NCBI RefSeq assembly: GCF_900111125.1
Contig: NZ_FOGE01000021.1
Span: 20,186 to 84,185 of the forward strand
Length of the DNA: 64,000 nucleotides
From: Sphingobium sp. YR768
GTDB lineage: Bacteria > Pseudomonadota > Alphaproteobacteria > Sphingomonadales > Sphingomonadaceae
Reading direction: 5' to 3'
Within the stretch, counting starts at the first letter, position 1. Each line of letters begins with the position of its first letter. The translations under genes and the position numbers were made by a program. The notes under the pieces were generated by a model. The model was given only the letters and a program-made list of their open reading frames with translations. It had not been told where the DNA came from and ran no database searches. Below are positions 51,060 to 58,844 of the stretch, one piece after another.

Positions 51060-52606
51060 GCCTTATCCTCCCGCATGGCTTCTATCTGGTCGCGTGTCAG
51101 CCCGGCACCCCTGCCCTTCAGGAGGCGCGACTGTTCCTGTTCCAGCGCATAGAGCGCCGCGACGTCCGCACTGTCGGGCGCGCCGCGCACGCTGCTGTCG
51201 CACAGGAAACGATAGGGTTGCTGCATCTGCGCCGGGCGGAATGCCGCCGCGCGCGCATTATAGTCGGCCAGGGTCAGCGCCCCCTCGCTCGTCACATAGC
51301 GATCGACCTTTTCGGTCAGATGGGTGACGCCGGGCGCGACATGCGCGGTGCTGGCGGGAATGTCGCCGTTCAACACGCCATGGGGAATATGCGATATGTA
51401 GCGGGCCGGGCGGCCGTTATGCATCATCATCGCATAATCATGTAGTTGCTGGCTGGGCAGGTCGACCAGTCCCACCAGTTCGCCCAGAAAATCACGGCCG
51501 AATTCGTCGTTCAGCAGCGGCCGGAAGCGATCGGCCCGCTCGTCGATCTTCATCCAGTCATCGACGTCATAGACGCCCGCGACATGGGCGAAATCCTTGA
51601 TCAGGCTGAAATAGACCAGCGCGCCCGCATCCATCATCTGGTCGCGCGACCAGCCAGCCATAGTCTTCCACAGATCGACCGTGGCGGTGCGGAAGGTTTC
51701 GGTGAGCGTTTCGAACGTCTCGGCCAGTTCCTCCGCTGATCCCATGCCGACAGGCGTGTAATTTTCGGTCAATACGTCCGACGTATAGAGGCCGATGCCG
51801 GTCAGCTTTTCCGCCGTAAATTCCGGCTTGGATTCAAAACTGCCCCAATCGTCCATCAGGTAGAAATGGCAGTCGGTCGCCTCCATCGTGACGGTCAGGT
51901 TGGGATAGGGAATGGCGTCGGCCACGCCATCCAGCCAGGGATAGTCGCCCTGCGCCAGATCGGTGAAGTCACGGATCACCAGTTCGCGATTGTCCGCCAG
52001 CTTGTAGGGGCCGCTATTGTTGAGCGTGCAGCGGCTCTCGCAGGACACGAGGAAGCCATATTGGGAGATGGTGGCGAGGAAGGTCTGCGCCGCCTTGTGC
52101 AAACGGTCGCCATTTTTGCAGGCGTGCAGGTCGGCATGGAAACGCTGAATGCGCCGTTCGGGCAGAAGCTGGACGCGCTGGCCGAACTCGCGGGCGTTGA
52201 GATGCCCGTCCTCGCGCTGCTGCGCCAGTTTGAAGCGGCGCCAGAAGTCCATGACATAGGCGACATCCTCGGCATCGTCCGCCGGCGTCTGAAGCCCCAT
52301 GTTGACCAGCGTCTCGCGCCCCAGCAGGAAGAAGGTCGGCAGTGCCCAGCCGGGCAGGTTGCCGAACTTGCCGCCCATCGCCCGCGCGCGGTCGCCAATC
52401 TCCTCCGCCTTCATCTTCGATTCGATCTTCCGCAGCAGGGCGGGGTAGCGATAATAGCAGCAGAGATAGGAGAGCAGCATATAGGAGGGCACGGGAAACA
52501 GCTTCGATTCCTGCACCGTGCGGGTCACGCACAGCCAATAGGTATCGTCGCCGATCGTCTGGATAGCGTTGTTCGCCTCCAGCAAGCGCACATAATCCAG
52601 CGCCAT
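51056..52606 (-). CDS. Unknown 516-aa protein heading the carboxylase operon
   Basis: 516 aa, no family recognised. No signal peptide or clear membrane helix; rich in aromatic residues and acidic patches (DDTYWLCVTRTVQESKLF, TNNSGPYKLADN-like LNNSGPYKLADNRELVIRD, MEATDCHFYLMDDWGSF). Several Cys (SYLCCYYRY, SCESRCTLNN) could bind metal or be structural. It overlaps the BCCP start by 4 bases, so it is made with the carboxylase subunits. It is probably the extra subunit that defines substrate or replaces functions missing in the divergent carboxyltransferase (inference). Operator d lies about 90 bp upstream. Confidence 0.7.
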   Translation of the reverse strand: MALDYVRLLEANNAIQTIGDDTYWLCVTRTVQESKLFPVPSYMLLSYLCCYYRYPALLRKIESKMKAEEIGDRARAMGGKFGNLPGWALPTFFLLGRETLVNMGLQTPADDAEDVAYVMDFWRRFKLAQQREDGHLNAREFGQRVQLLPERRIQRFHADLHACKNGDRLHKAAQTFLATISQYGFLVSCESRCTLNNSGPYKLADNRELVIRDFTDLAQGDYPWLDGVADAIPYPNLTVTMEATDCHFYLMDDWGSFESKPEFTAEKLTGIGLYTSDVLTENYTPVGMGSAEELAETFETLTETFRTATVDLWKTMAGWSRDQMMDAGALVYFSLIKDFAHVAGVYDVDDWMKIDERADRFRPLLNDEFGRDFLGELVGLVDLPSQQLHDYAMMMHNGRPARYISHIPHGVLNGDIPASTAHVAPGVTHLTEKVDRYVTSEGALTLADYNARAAAFRPAQMQQPYRFLCDSSVRGAPDSADVAALYALEQEQSRLLKGRGAGLTRDQIEAMREDKA

Positions 52607-52913
52607 TATTGCACCGGCCCCTGACCTGTGACGGCAGCCATGATGCCCTCCTCTCCATTGTCTTTTTGATTCGTACAGACTTTATAGTCTATCAATATCG
52701 TCTGACAATCCTAAAAGGCAAAGAGAAGCTTTACGGGGCGATATTGACTATCTGGCGGATGGTCGGGTGGTGCCACAGACATCGTGCAGGCGCGTAGAGG
52801 CAGCGGGCGGAACAGGGCAGTTCCACCACGCTGCATGTCGAGAAGAATGGCAAGATTGGGCCGGCAATGGCCGGCCAGTCAGCATTACGGGCGAGACCAG
52901 CCCGCCGCGTCCG
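52607..52913. other. Intergenic region with carboxylase promoter
   Basis: 307 bp between the 516-aa gene start and the stop of the alcohol dehydrogenase gene, both on the minus strand. It contains an AT-rich stretch (52665-52725) with operator d and, presumably, the promoter of the carboxylase operon. No gene, RNA or strong terminator is visible in the rest. Confidence 0.6.
52690..52715. promoter_or_regulatory. Operator d, upstream of the carboxylase operon
   Basis: TCAATATCGT-CTG-ACAAT: the first half is identical to operator b over ten bases, the second half has one mismatch to ACGAT; 17 of 26 positions match operator b. Core 52697-52709, about 91 bp upstream of the ATG at 52606. Confidence 0.6.
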
Positions 52914-54020
52914 TCAGGGGATCAGCACGGCCTTCACGCAATCGCCGCGTGCCTGCGCGGCCACCGCTTCGTTGATCTGGTCCAGCGGGAAGGTCTGGAT
53001 CAGCCGGTCGAAGGGGAAACGCCCTTGCCGGTACAGGTCCACCAGCTCGGGAATGAAGCTGTCCAGATCGCTGTCGCCTTCAATGATGCCATGGATGCGA
53101 TGGCCATAGGTGATGAGCGCGGCGAGATTGATGGACAGGCTGCTGTCCGGTTTGGGCGGCACGCCGACCAGCCCCAGCAGGCCATGGCTGCCCAGCGAAG
53201 CCAGCGCCGCCTCCACCACGGCTTCCCGGCCACTGGTTTCAAAGGCGAATTCCACGCCATCGGGCAGGATGGCCCGGATCGCATCGGGCAAAGATGCCAC
53301 CGACAATGGATCGACGACATGGGTAGCGCCCAGCGACAGGGCGAGATCACGACGGCTGGCAACCGGCTCCACCACGATGATCGTCGCGCATTGCCGGATC
53401 ACCGCGCCCATCACCGCCGCAAGTCCCACTGGCCCGGCGCCGAAGATGGCGATGGTCGACCCGGCCGGGCAGGCGAGCGAGCGCATCACACCGCCAGCGC
53501 CGGTCTGAAAGCCACAGCCCAATGGGCCGAGCAGCTCCAGCGGCACGTCCGCCGCGTCTATCTTCACGACATTGCGTTCATGCGCCAGCGCATGGCCCGC
53601 GAAGGAAGATTGGCCGAAGAAATTGCCAGAAAGTGCCGCGCCGCCCTGCGTCAGGCCGGAACTGCCATCGCTCCGTGTCCCGGCATAGTTGAGGACGGGA
53701 AAGTCGCGGCAATAGGAGGGCAGATGCTCGTCGCACCGCGCGCAATGGCCGCAACTGGCAAAGCCGATCACGACCCGGTCGCCCGGCACGACTTTGGTCA
53801 CGCCCTCGCCCACCGCCTCGACGATGCCGGCCCCTTCATGACCCAGCACGGCGGGCAGCGGGATCGGGATGAACTGGTCCCGCGCGACCAGATCGGTATG
53901 GCACAGCCCGACCCCGGCGATCCGCACCAGCACCTCGCCCGGCCGGGGCGGTTCGATAACGATCGGCTCGACCGTGAAGGGGTGATGCGGCGCGCGGGCG
54001 ATGGCGGCGATACTATCCAT
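52914..54020 (-). CDS. Zn-dependent alcohol dehydrogenase, aryl-/benzyl-alcohol type
   Basis: 368 aa from the ATG at 54020, after AAGGAACCGAC. The medium-chain fold has the catalytic Zn residues Cys (GVGLCHTDL) and His (GHEGAGIVE) and the structural Zn cluster CGHCARCDEHLPSYC. The GCGFQTGAGGVM motif is typical of class III/benzyl-alcohol dehydrogenases (XylB-like). The NAD-binding motif is IFGAGPVGLAAV. It would oxidise the alcohol made by the P450 to an aldehyde. Last gene of the seven-gene P450 operon. Confidence 0.93.
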   Translation of the reverse strand: MDSIAAIARAPHHPFTVEPIVIEPPRPGEVLVRIAGVGLCHTDLVARDQFIPIPLPAVLGHEGAGIVEAVGEGVTKVVPGDRVVIGFASCGHCARCDEHLPSYCRDFPVLNYAGTRSDGSSGLTQGGAALSGNFFGQSSFAGHALAHERNVVKIDAADVPLELLGPLGCGFQTGAGGVMRSLACPAGSTIAIFGAGPVGLAAVMGAVIRQCATIIVVEPVASRRDLALSLGATHVVDPLSVASLPDAIRAILPDGVEFAFETSGREAVVEAALASLGSHGLLGLVGVPPKPDSSLSINLAALITYGHRIHGIIEGDSDLDSFIPELVDLYRQGRFPFDRLIQTFPLDQINEAVAAQARGDCVKAVLIP

Positions 54021-54030
54021 GTCGGTTCCT

Positions 54031-54822
54031 TCAGGCTGCGGTATAGCCACCATCGGCGACGAACTCCGCGCCGGTGATGAAAGCGGCGGCGTCGCCCGCC
54101 AGGAAGGCGACGAGCGGGGCGATATCCTGCGCCACGCCCAGCCGGCCCATCGGGATCAGCTGCGCCCAGCCGGCCAGCGCGACCTCCGGCGGGATCAACG
54201 CGCCCGTTTCGTCGCGGGGCGGCTCCCAATCGGCGCCCAAATTGGTCTGCACCGGTCCCGGCAACACGCAATTGACGCGGATGCCGGTCTTCGCCAGCTC
54301 GAACGCGACCGCGCGGCTCAGCGATCGCACCGCGCCCTTGGTGGCGCTATAGGCGGCGAACTGCGCGCCCGCGACCATGCCATAGACCGACGCGATATTG
54401 ATGATCGACGCGCCCTTCGCCCCATCGGCAATGGTGCGGCGCATCAGCGGCAATGCGGTCTGCATCCCGATATAGACGCTTTCCACATTGATGCGATTTT
54501 GCCGGCGCAGTATCTCGACCGGCGCTTCCTCGAACGGCTGGGCCATCATGATGCCGGCATTGTTGACCAATATGTCGAGCCGGCCGGAACGGGCGTCGAT
54601 CGCCGCCGCCCCATCCGCCCATGCCGCTTCGCTGGTGACGTCCTGCGTCAGCGACAGGGTCGCCGCATCGCCGCACAGCCCGGCCGTTTCCGCCAGCCCC
54701 GCCGGATTGATATCGCCCAGCACGACGCTCGCGCCCGCCTGCGCCAGCGCGATCGCGGTCGCCCGGCCGATGCCCGATCCCGCGCCCGTGACCCAGGCGG
54801 TCTTGCCATCCAGATTGCTCAT
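54031..54822 (-). CDS. Short-chain dehydrogenase/reductase
   Basis: 263 aa. TGAGSGIG nucleotide motif at about residues 12-19, NNAGIMM, and catalytic Ser-Tyr-Lys in NIASVYG...YSATKG. Ends in FITGAEFVADGGYTAA. It starts one base after the GFA gene's stop and ends 10 bp before the ADH start. Probably oxidises a secondary alcohol in the same pathway; substrate not readable. Confidence 0.92.
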   Translation of the reverse strand: MSNLDGKTAWVTGAGSGIGRATAIALAQAGASVVLGDINPAGLAETAGLCGDAATLSLTQDVTSEAAWADGAAAIDARSGRLDILVNNAGIMMAQPFEEAPVEILRRQNRINVESVYIGMQTALPLMRRTIADGAKGASIINIASVYGMVAGAQFAAYSATKGAVRSLSRAVAFELAKTGIRVNCVLPGPVQTNLGADWEPPRDETGALIPPEVALAGWAQLIPMGRLGVAQDIAPLVAFLAGDAAAFITGAEFVADGGYTAA

Positions 54823-54823
54823 C

Positions 54824-55243
54824 TCATTCTCCGATATTGGACCGCGCGAAACGCTGGTCGGTGATGGAGGGCATCCAGTTCAGGGCACTGTCGCAATAGG
54901 CCTCCAGCACCGGTGGCCACTGGTCGGGCGTGTCGAGCGTTCCCGCCTTGACGATCGTCAGCCCCGGCAGCGCCGCCGCCATCGACCGGATCGGCGACCC
55001 GCATGTGGCGCAGAAATGGCGATGGACCGCCGCGCCGCTTTCGCCGCGATCCTCATAGATGCGGGTTTCGCCCTGTTCGCTATAGGCCTCGTCCGCCACC
55101 GCGCAGACCAGCGAGAAGGGCGCGCCGCCCTGCTTGCGGCAATGGGTACAATGGCACAGCGCCACCAGCAGCGGATCGCCGGTAAAGCTGTAGCGCACCT
55201 GTCCGCACAGGCACCCGCCTTCATGCACATTGGCATCACTCAT
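54824..55243 (-). CDS. GFA-family zinc protein (glutathione-dependent formaldehyde-activating-like)
   Basis: 139 aa from the ATG at 55243, which overlaps the ALDH stop (ATGA). The GFA/CENP-V fold is shown by GGCLCGQVRY, CHCTHCRKQGG and HFCATCGSPI, which provide Zn-binding Cys residues. Family members are often annotated as formaldehyde-activating, but their true activity is mostly unknown. Position between ALDH and SDR suggests protection from or handling of an aldehyde intermediate. Confidence 0.88.
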   Translation of the reverse strand: MSDANVHEGGCLCGQVRYSFTGDPLLVALCHCTHCRKQGGAPFSLVCAVADEAYSEQGETRIYEDRGESGAAVHRHFCATCGSPIRSMAAALPGLTIVKAGTLDTPDQWPPVLEAYCDSALNWMPSITDQRFARSNIGE

Positions 55244-56706
55244 AATGCCACCACCACCGTCTTGGGTTCCAGATAGGCGTCCAGCACCTCGCTGCCATTT
55301 TCGCGGCCGATGCCGGACATTTTCATGCCGCCAAAGGGGAAGGCCGGGTCGGCCAGCATCACGCAATTGACGAACGCCGTGCCCGCCTCCAGCCGGGCCG
55401 CCGTGCGGTGCGCGGTCGCCAGGTCGCGGGTAAAGACATGGGCGGCCAGACCGTAGGGGCTGTCATTGGCCAGATCGATAGCCTCGTCCAGATCGTCGAA
55501 GGCCGCCGTGGCCAGCACCGGGCCGAATATCTCCTCGCGCCCCGCCTCCGCATCGCGGGGCACGTTGCGCAGCAATGTCGGCGCGAAATAATAGCCTTCG
55601 CCGGGCAGCGCGACATTGGCCGCCATCGCCTCCATCCCCGTCGCCCGCGCCCGATCGACATAGCCCGTCACCCGCTCATGCTGGCGCGCGCTGATCAGCG
55701 GGCCGAGCGCGGCGGTGCGATCGGCGCTGCGCCCCAATGTCAATCCGGCGGCAAAGGCGGCGATCCCCTCCACCACTTCGTCATAGAGTGACCGATGCAC
55801 ATAGAGGCGCGTGCCGGCATAGCAGACCTGCCCGCTGTTGAAGAAACAGCCCATCGCCGCCTGCGGAATGGCGACCGACAGGTCCGCGTCGGCGCAGATG
55901 ATGGACGGCGACTTGCCGCCCAGTTCCAGCGTCACCCGCTTCAATTCCGGCACGGACGCCCGCAATATCCCCTGCCCCGTCGCGGTCGATCCGGTGAAGG
56001 CGACCTTGGCGATCAACCGATGCTCCACCAGCGCGGCACCGGTCGCCCCATCGCCCGTCACGACGCTCAGCACCCCGTCCGGCAAGCCCGCCTGCCGCGC
56101 CAGTTCCACCAGCCGCAGCGCCGACAGCGGCGTTTCCGGCGCGGGCTTCAGAACGACGGTACAACCGGCCGCCAGCGCCGGTGCGATCTTCCACATCGCC
56201 AGCACCAGCGGGAAATTCCATGGCGTGATCGCCGCCACCACGCCGATCGGCTCGCGCCGCGAATAGACATGCCACTGCCCCGGCGTGGCGGACAATGTGC
56301 CCGCCCGGCCCGCCAGCTTGGTCGGCCAGCCGGCATAGGTGCGCAGCCAGCCGATCGCGGCCGGAATATCGACCGTCTCCGTCACGCCGATCGGCTTACC
56401 GGCGTCCAGCGCTTCCAGCGCCGCCAGCCGGGGCAGGTCCGCCTCGATCGCATCGGCGAAGCGATGCAGCAGCCGCTCGCGCGCCAGCGGCGTCAGGTCG
56501 CGCCAGGCCGGATCATGAAACGCCCGGTGCGCCGCCTGCACGATCGCATCGACCTGGCTCCCATCGGCCACCGGCACCTGTGCAAAAGCCTGCGCCGTGC
56601 AGGGATCGATATCGGGGATCGTCGCCCCGGTGGCCAGCCGATCGCCGCCCGCCTGCAAAGCCAGATCCGGCAGGACCAGTCCTTCAAAACCCTGAATAGC
56701 ACTCAC
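55240..56706 (-). CDS. NAD(P)-dependent aldehyde dehydrogenase
   Basis: 488 aa. Canonical ALDH residues: Asn164 (TPWNFPL), Glu261 (LELGGKSP), catalytic Cys295 (SGQVCYAGTR), and the GSTATGQ nucleotide loop. It oxidises the aldehyde produced by the ADH in this operon to the acid, which the ligase at 61327 may then activate. Its start overlaps the AraC gene stop by 4 bases. Confidence 0.95.
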   Translation of the reverse strand: MSAIQGFEGLVLPDLALQAGGDRLATGATIPDIDPCTAQAFAQVPVADGSQVDAIVQAAHRAFHDPAWRDLTPLARERLLHRFADAIEADLPRLAALEALDAGKPIGVTETVDIPAAIGWLRTYAGWPTKLAGRAGTLSATPGQWHVYSRREPIGVVAAITPWNFPLVLAMWKIAPALAAGCTVVLKPAPETPLSALRLVELARQAGLPDGVLSVVTGDGATGAALVEHRLIAKVAFTGSTATGQGILRASVPELKRVTLELGGKSPSIICADADLSVAIPQAAMGCFFNSGQVCYAGTRLYVHRSLYDEVVEGIAAFAAGLTLGRSADRTAALGPLISARQHERVTGYVDRARATGMEAMAANVALPGEGYYFAPTLLRNVPRDAEAGREEIFGPVLATAAFDDLDEAIDLANDSPYGLAAHVFTRDLATAHRTAARLEAGTAFVNCVMLADPAFPFGGMKMSGIGRENGSEVLDAYLEPKTVVVAL

Positions 56707-57584
56707 TGAAGCGTCTCCTGACGGCGCCTGCGAAAATCGCTCGGCGTTTCGCCGGCAAATTGGCGGAAGGCGCGGGTGAAATGGCTCTGGCTGGTAAAGC
56801 CCAGCGCTTCGGCGATGGTCGCCATCGACGTGTCCGACTGTTCCAGCATCTGCTGCGCCCGGTCGAGCCGCGCGCGCATGACATATTGATGCGGCGACAC
56901 GCCCGTCGCCTTCTTGAACACGCGGCAGAAATGGGTCGGCGTGATACCCGCCTGCGCCGCCAGCTCCTCCAGATGATGGCTGGCTTCCGGCCGTTCCAAT
57001 ATGGCGTTCATGATCGCATGGATGCGATAGGAGGAGAAAGCGGCGGTCGGGATGTCCGCGCTGCTGGCGCTCACCGGCCCGCGCATCATATGCGCTTTAA
57101 GCGCATCGACCAGCGCGCCGACATAGACGTCCCGCTCCTTGGTCTGCGGCGCATAAAGCTCGCCCAATACCTGCCGCGTCAGCGCCACGCCCAGCGGATC
57201 GGAAAAGGCAAAGCGCATCCGCCGGAACTGGTCCAGCGCCGGCGCGCGTTGCAGGTCGGTCGACGCGACGCTCAGCGTCACGACGTCCAGTTCGCCATCG
57301 ACCAGCCACCCGGTCGGATGCCCCGACGGCACGATAGTGGCGCATCCCGGCAGCGAACTCGTCTCGCTCCACCCGTCCCTTTCCCAGGTGCGCACATTGG
57401 GCTTGCCCGCAATATGCACGACGAACATCGGATCGGGCAGCGCCGGCAGCGTATAGCTGCCCACGAACTGGCGCCAGCGGCACAGGCGCCAGCGGCCATG
57501 ATCGGCGCCCAGCTGGATATCGGGCGCGCGGCCCAGCGCGTCCGAAATGATTTCCTCGTCGGTCGATCCCCGGACCAGGTCCAT
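56703..57584 (-). CDS. AraC-family regulator A, inside the P450 operon
   Basis: 293 aa from the ATG at 57584 (GAGGAGAGGGTG upstream; a GTG sits one codon earlier). N-terminal AraC-binding-like domain and C-terminal double helix-turn-helix (HHLEELAAQAGITPTHFCRVF and ALGFTSQSHFTRAFRQF). It shares long stretches with the regulator at 62912-63799 (CRWRQFVGSY, WLVDGELDVVTLSV, FKKATGVSPHQYV), so the two are paralogues flanking the P450/ligase genes. Likely activates the operon it lies in. Confidence 0.92.
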   Translation of the reverse strand: MDLVRGSTDEEIISDALGRAPDIQLGADHGRWRLCRWRQFVGSYTLPALPDPMFVVHIAGKPNVRTWERDGWSETSSLPGCATIVPSGHPTGWLVDGELDVVTLSVASTDLQRAPALDQFRRMRFAFSDPLGVALTRQVLGELYAPQTKERDVYVGALVDALKAHMMRGPVSASSADIPTAAFSSYRIHAIMNAILERPEASHHLEELAAQAGITPTHFCRVFKKATGVSPHQYVMRARLDRAQQMLEQSDTSMATIAEALGFTSQSHFTRAFRQFAGETPSDFRRRRQETLQ

Positions 57585-57594
57585 CACCCTCTCC

Positions 57595-58827
57595 TCATGC
57601 AGCGACCATCTGCACGTCCAGATTCTTCAGTCCGTTGATGAAGTTGGACCTGAATCGGCGTGGCGCCGCCATCACCTTGAACCCGCCGACGCGCTCCGCC
57701 AAGAGACTGAAAGCCACCCTCAGCTGCATTTCGGCAAGGCGCGATCCCACGCACACATGCTGACCGGTGCCAAAGCCCAGATGCTGGATATTCCCCCGGC
57801 TGATGTCGAACCGGTCGGGGTCGGGAAAGACGCTCTCGTCGCGATTGGCGGCGATATACCACAGCACGATCTTGTCGCCTTTACGGATCGCCTGCCCGCC
57901 AATTTCCGTGTCCGCCGTCGCCGTCCGCCGCATGTGCATGACCGGGCTGGCATAACGCACCATTTCGCGCACGCCGTTTTTCAGTAGCGTCGGATCGGCA
58001 CGGACCAGATCCCACTGATCGGGATTGGCAGCAAAGGCCGCCACGCTGTGGCTTAGCGAATTGCGCGTCGTCTCGTTCGCGCCGACCAGCGCCAGGATCA
58101 GGTTGCCGACAAATTCCTGGAACGTCACCGGCTGGCCGTTGACCTCCATGGTTGCGAGCAACGTCGCCAGATCCTGCCCCGGCGTCGCCCGCCTTTCCTC
58201 GTACAGGCTTTGCGCAAAGCCCATGAACTCGCTTAATATCGCCGCCATCGCTTCAGGCGACTGGCGGAAATCGGGATCATCCTCGCCGACGAAGGCATTG
58301 GTCCAATCGTACAGCTTCACCCACATATCGGTCGGCAGGTCGAGCAGCTCGCACAGCGTCAGCAGCGGCAGCGGCGCCGACAGCAAGGGCACCAGATCAA
58401 CCGTCTCCCCCAACGGAATCTTCTCGATCAGCGACAGGCAACGGTCCCGGATGCGCTCCTCTATCCCCGCCAAGCGCGCGGGCGACAGAGCGGGCATGAT
58501 GAACTTGCGATATTGGGTATGGACCGGCGGATCGACCGAGATGAAGGGGATGCCGATCGCCGCTTCCCCCGCCCCGGTCAACCCGACTTCATTCTCGTTG
58601 AATATCCGATGCCCGCCATTTTCGTACGCGGACGAGAAGAGGCCCGGATTGCGCGACACCGCGACGATGTCGGCATAGCGTGTGAGCGCCCAGAATCCCG
58701 CCCCGTCGCTTTCCGGGTTCCAATAGACGGGCTGTTCGGTCCGCAGCCGCGCGAACAGATCGTGCGGCGCCCGGTCGAAATAAAGGTCGGGATCTTTCAG
58801 GTCCGGGGCGGTTGCGGTCGCGGTCAT
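57595..58827 (-). CDS. Cytochrome P450, CYP125/142-like
   Basis: 410 aa from the ATG at 58827. Haem ligand Cys359 in GFGTGQHVCVG, ExxR Glu288-Arg291, and I-helix GANETTRNS (249-257). The (A/G)NETTRNS variant and the C-terminal FINGLKNLDV resemble CYP125/CYP142, which hydroxylate the end of steroid side chains, and related terpenoid hydroxylases. No ferredoxin or reductase gene is adjacent. It probably starts the pathway by terminal hydroxylation of a branched or alicyclic chain, followed by ADH and ALDH. It starts 17 bp after the TonB receptor stop. Confidence 0.92.
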   Translation of the reverse strand: MTATATAPDLKDPDLYFDRAPHDLFARLRTEQPVYWNPESDGAGFWALTRYADIVAVSRNPGLFSSAYENGGHRIFNENEVGLTGAGEAAIGIPFISVDPPVHTQYRKFIMPALSPARLAGIEERIRDRCLSLIEKIPLGETVDLVPLLSAPLPLLTLCELLDLPTDMWVKLYDWTNAFVGEDDPDFRQSPEAMAAILSEFMGFAQSLYEERRATPGQDLATLLATMEVNGQPVTFQEFVGNLILALVGANETTRNSLSHSVAAFAANPDQWDLVRADPTLLKNGVREMVRYASPVMHMRRTATADTEIGGQAIRKGDKIVLWYIAANRDESVFPDPDRFDISRGNIQHLGFGTGQHVCVGSRLAEMQLRVAFSLLAERVGGFKVMAAPRRFRSNFINGLKNLDVQMVAA

Positions 58828-58844
58828 GGGGCTCTCTCCCGGCG

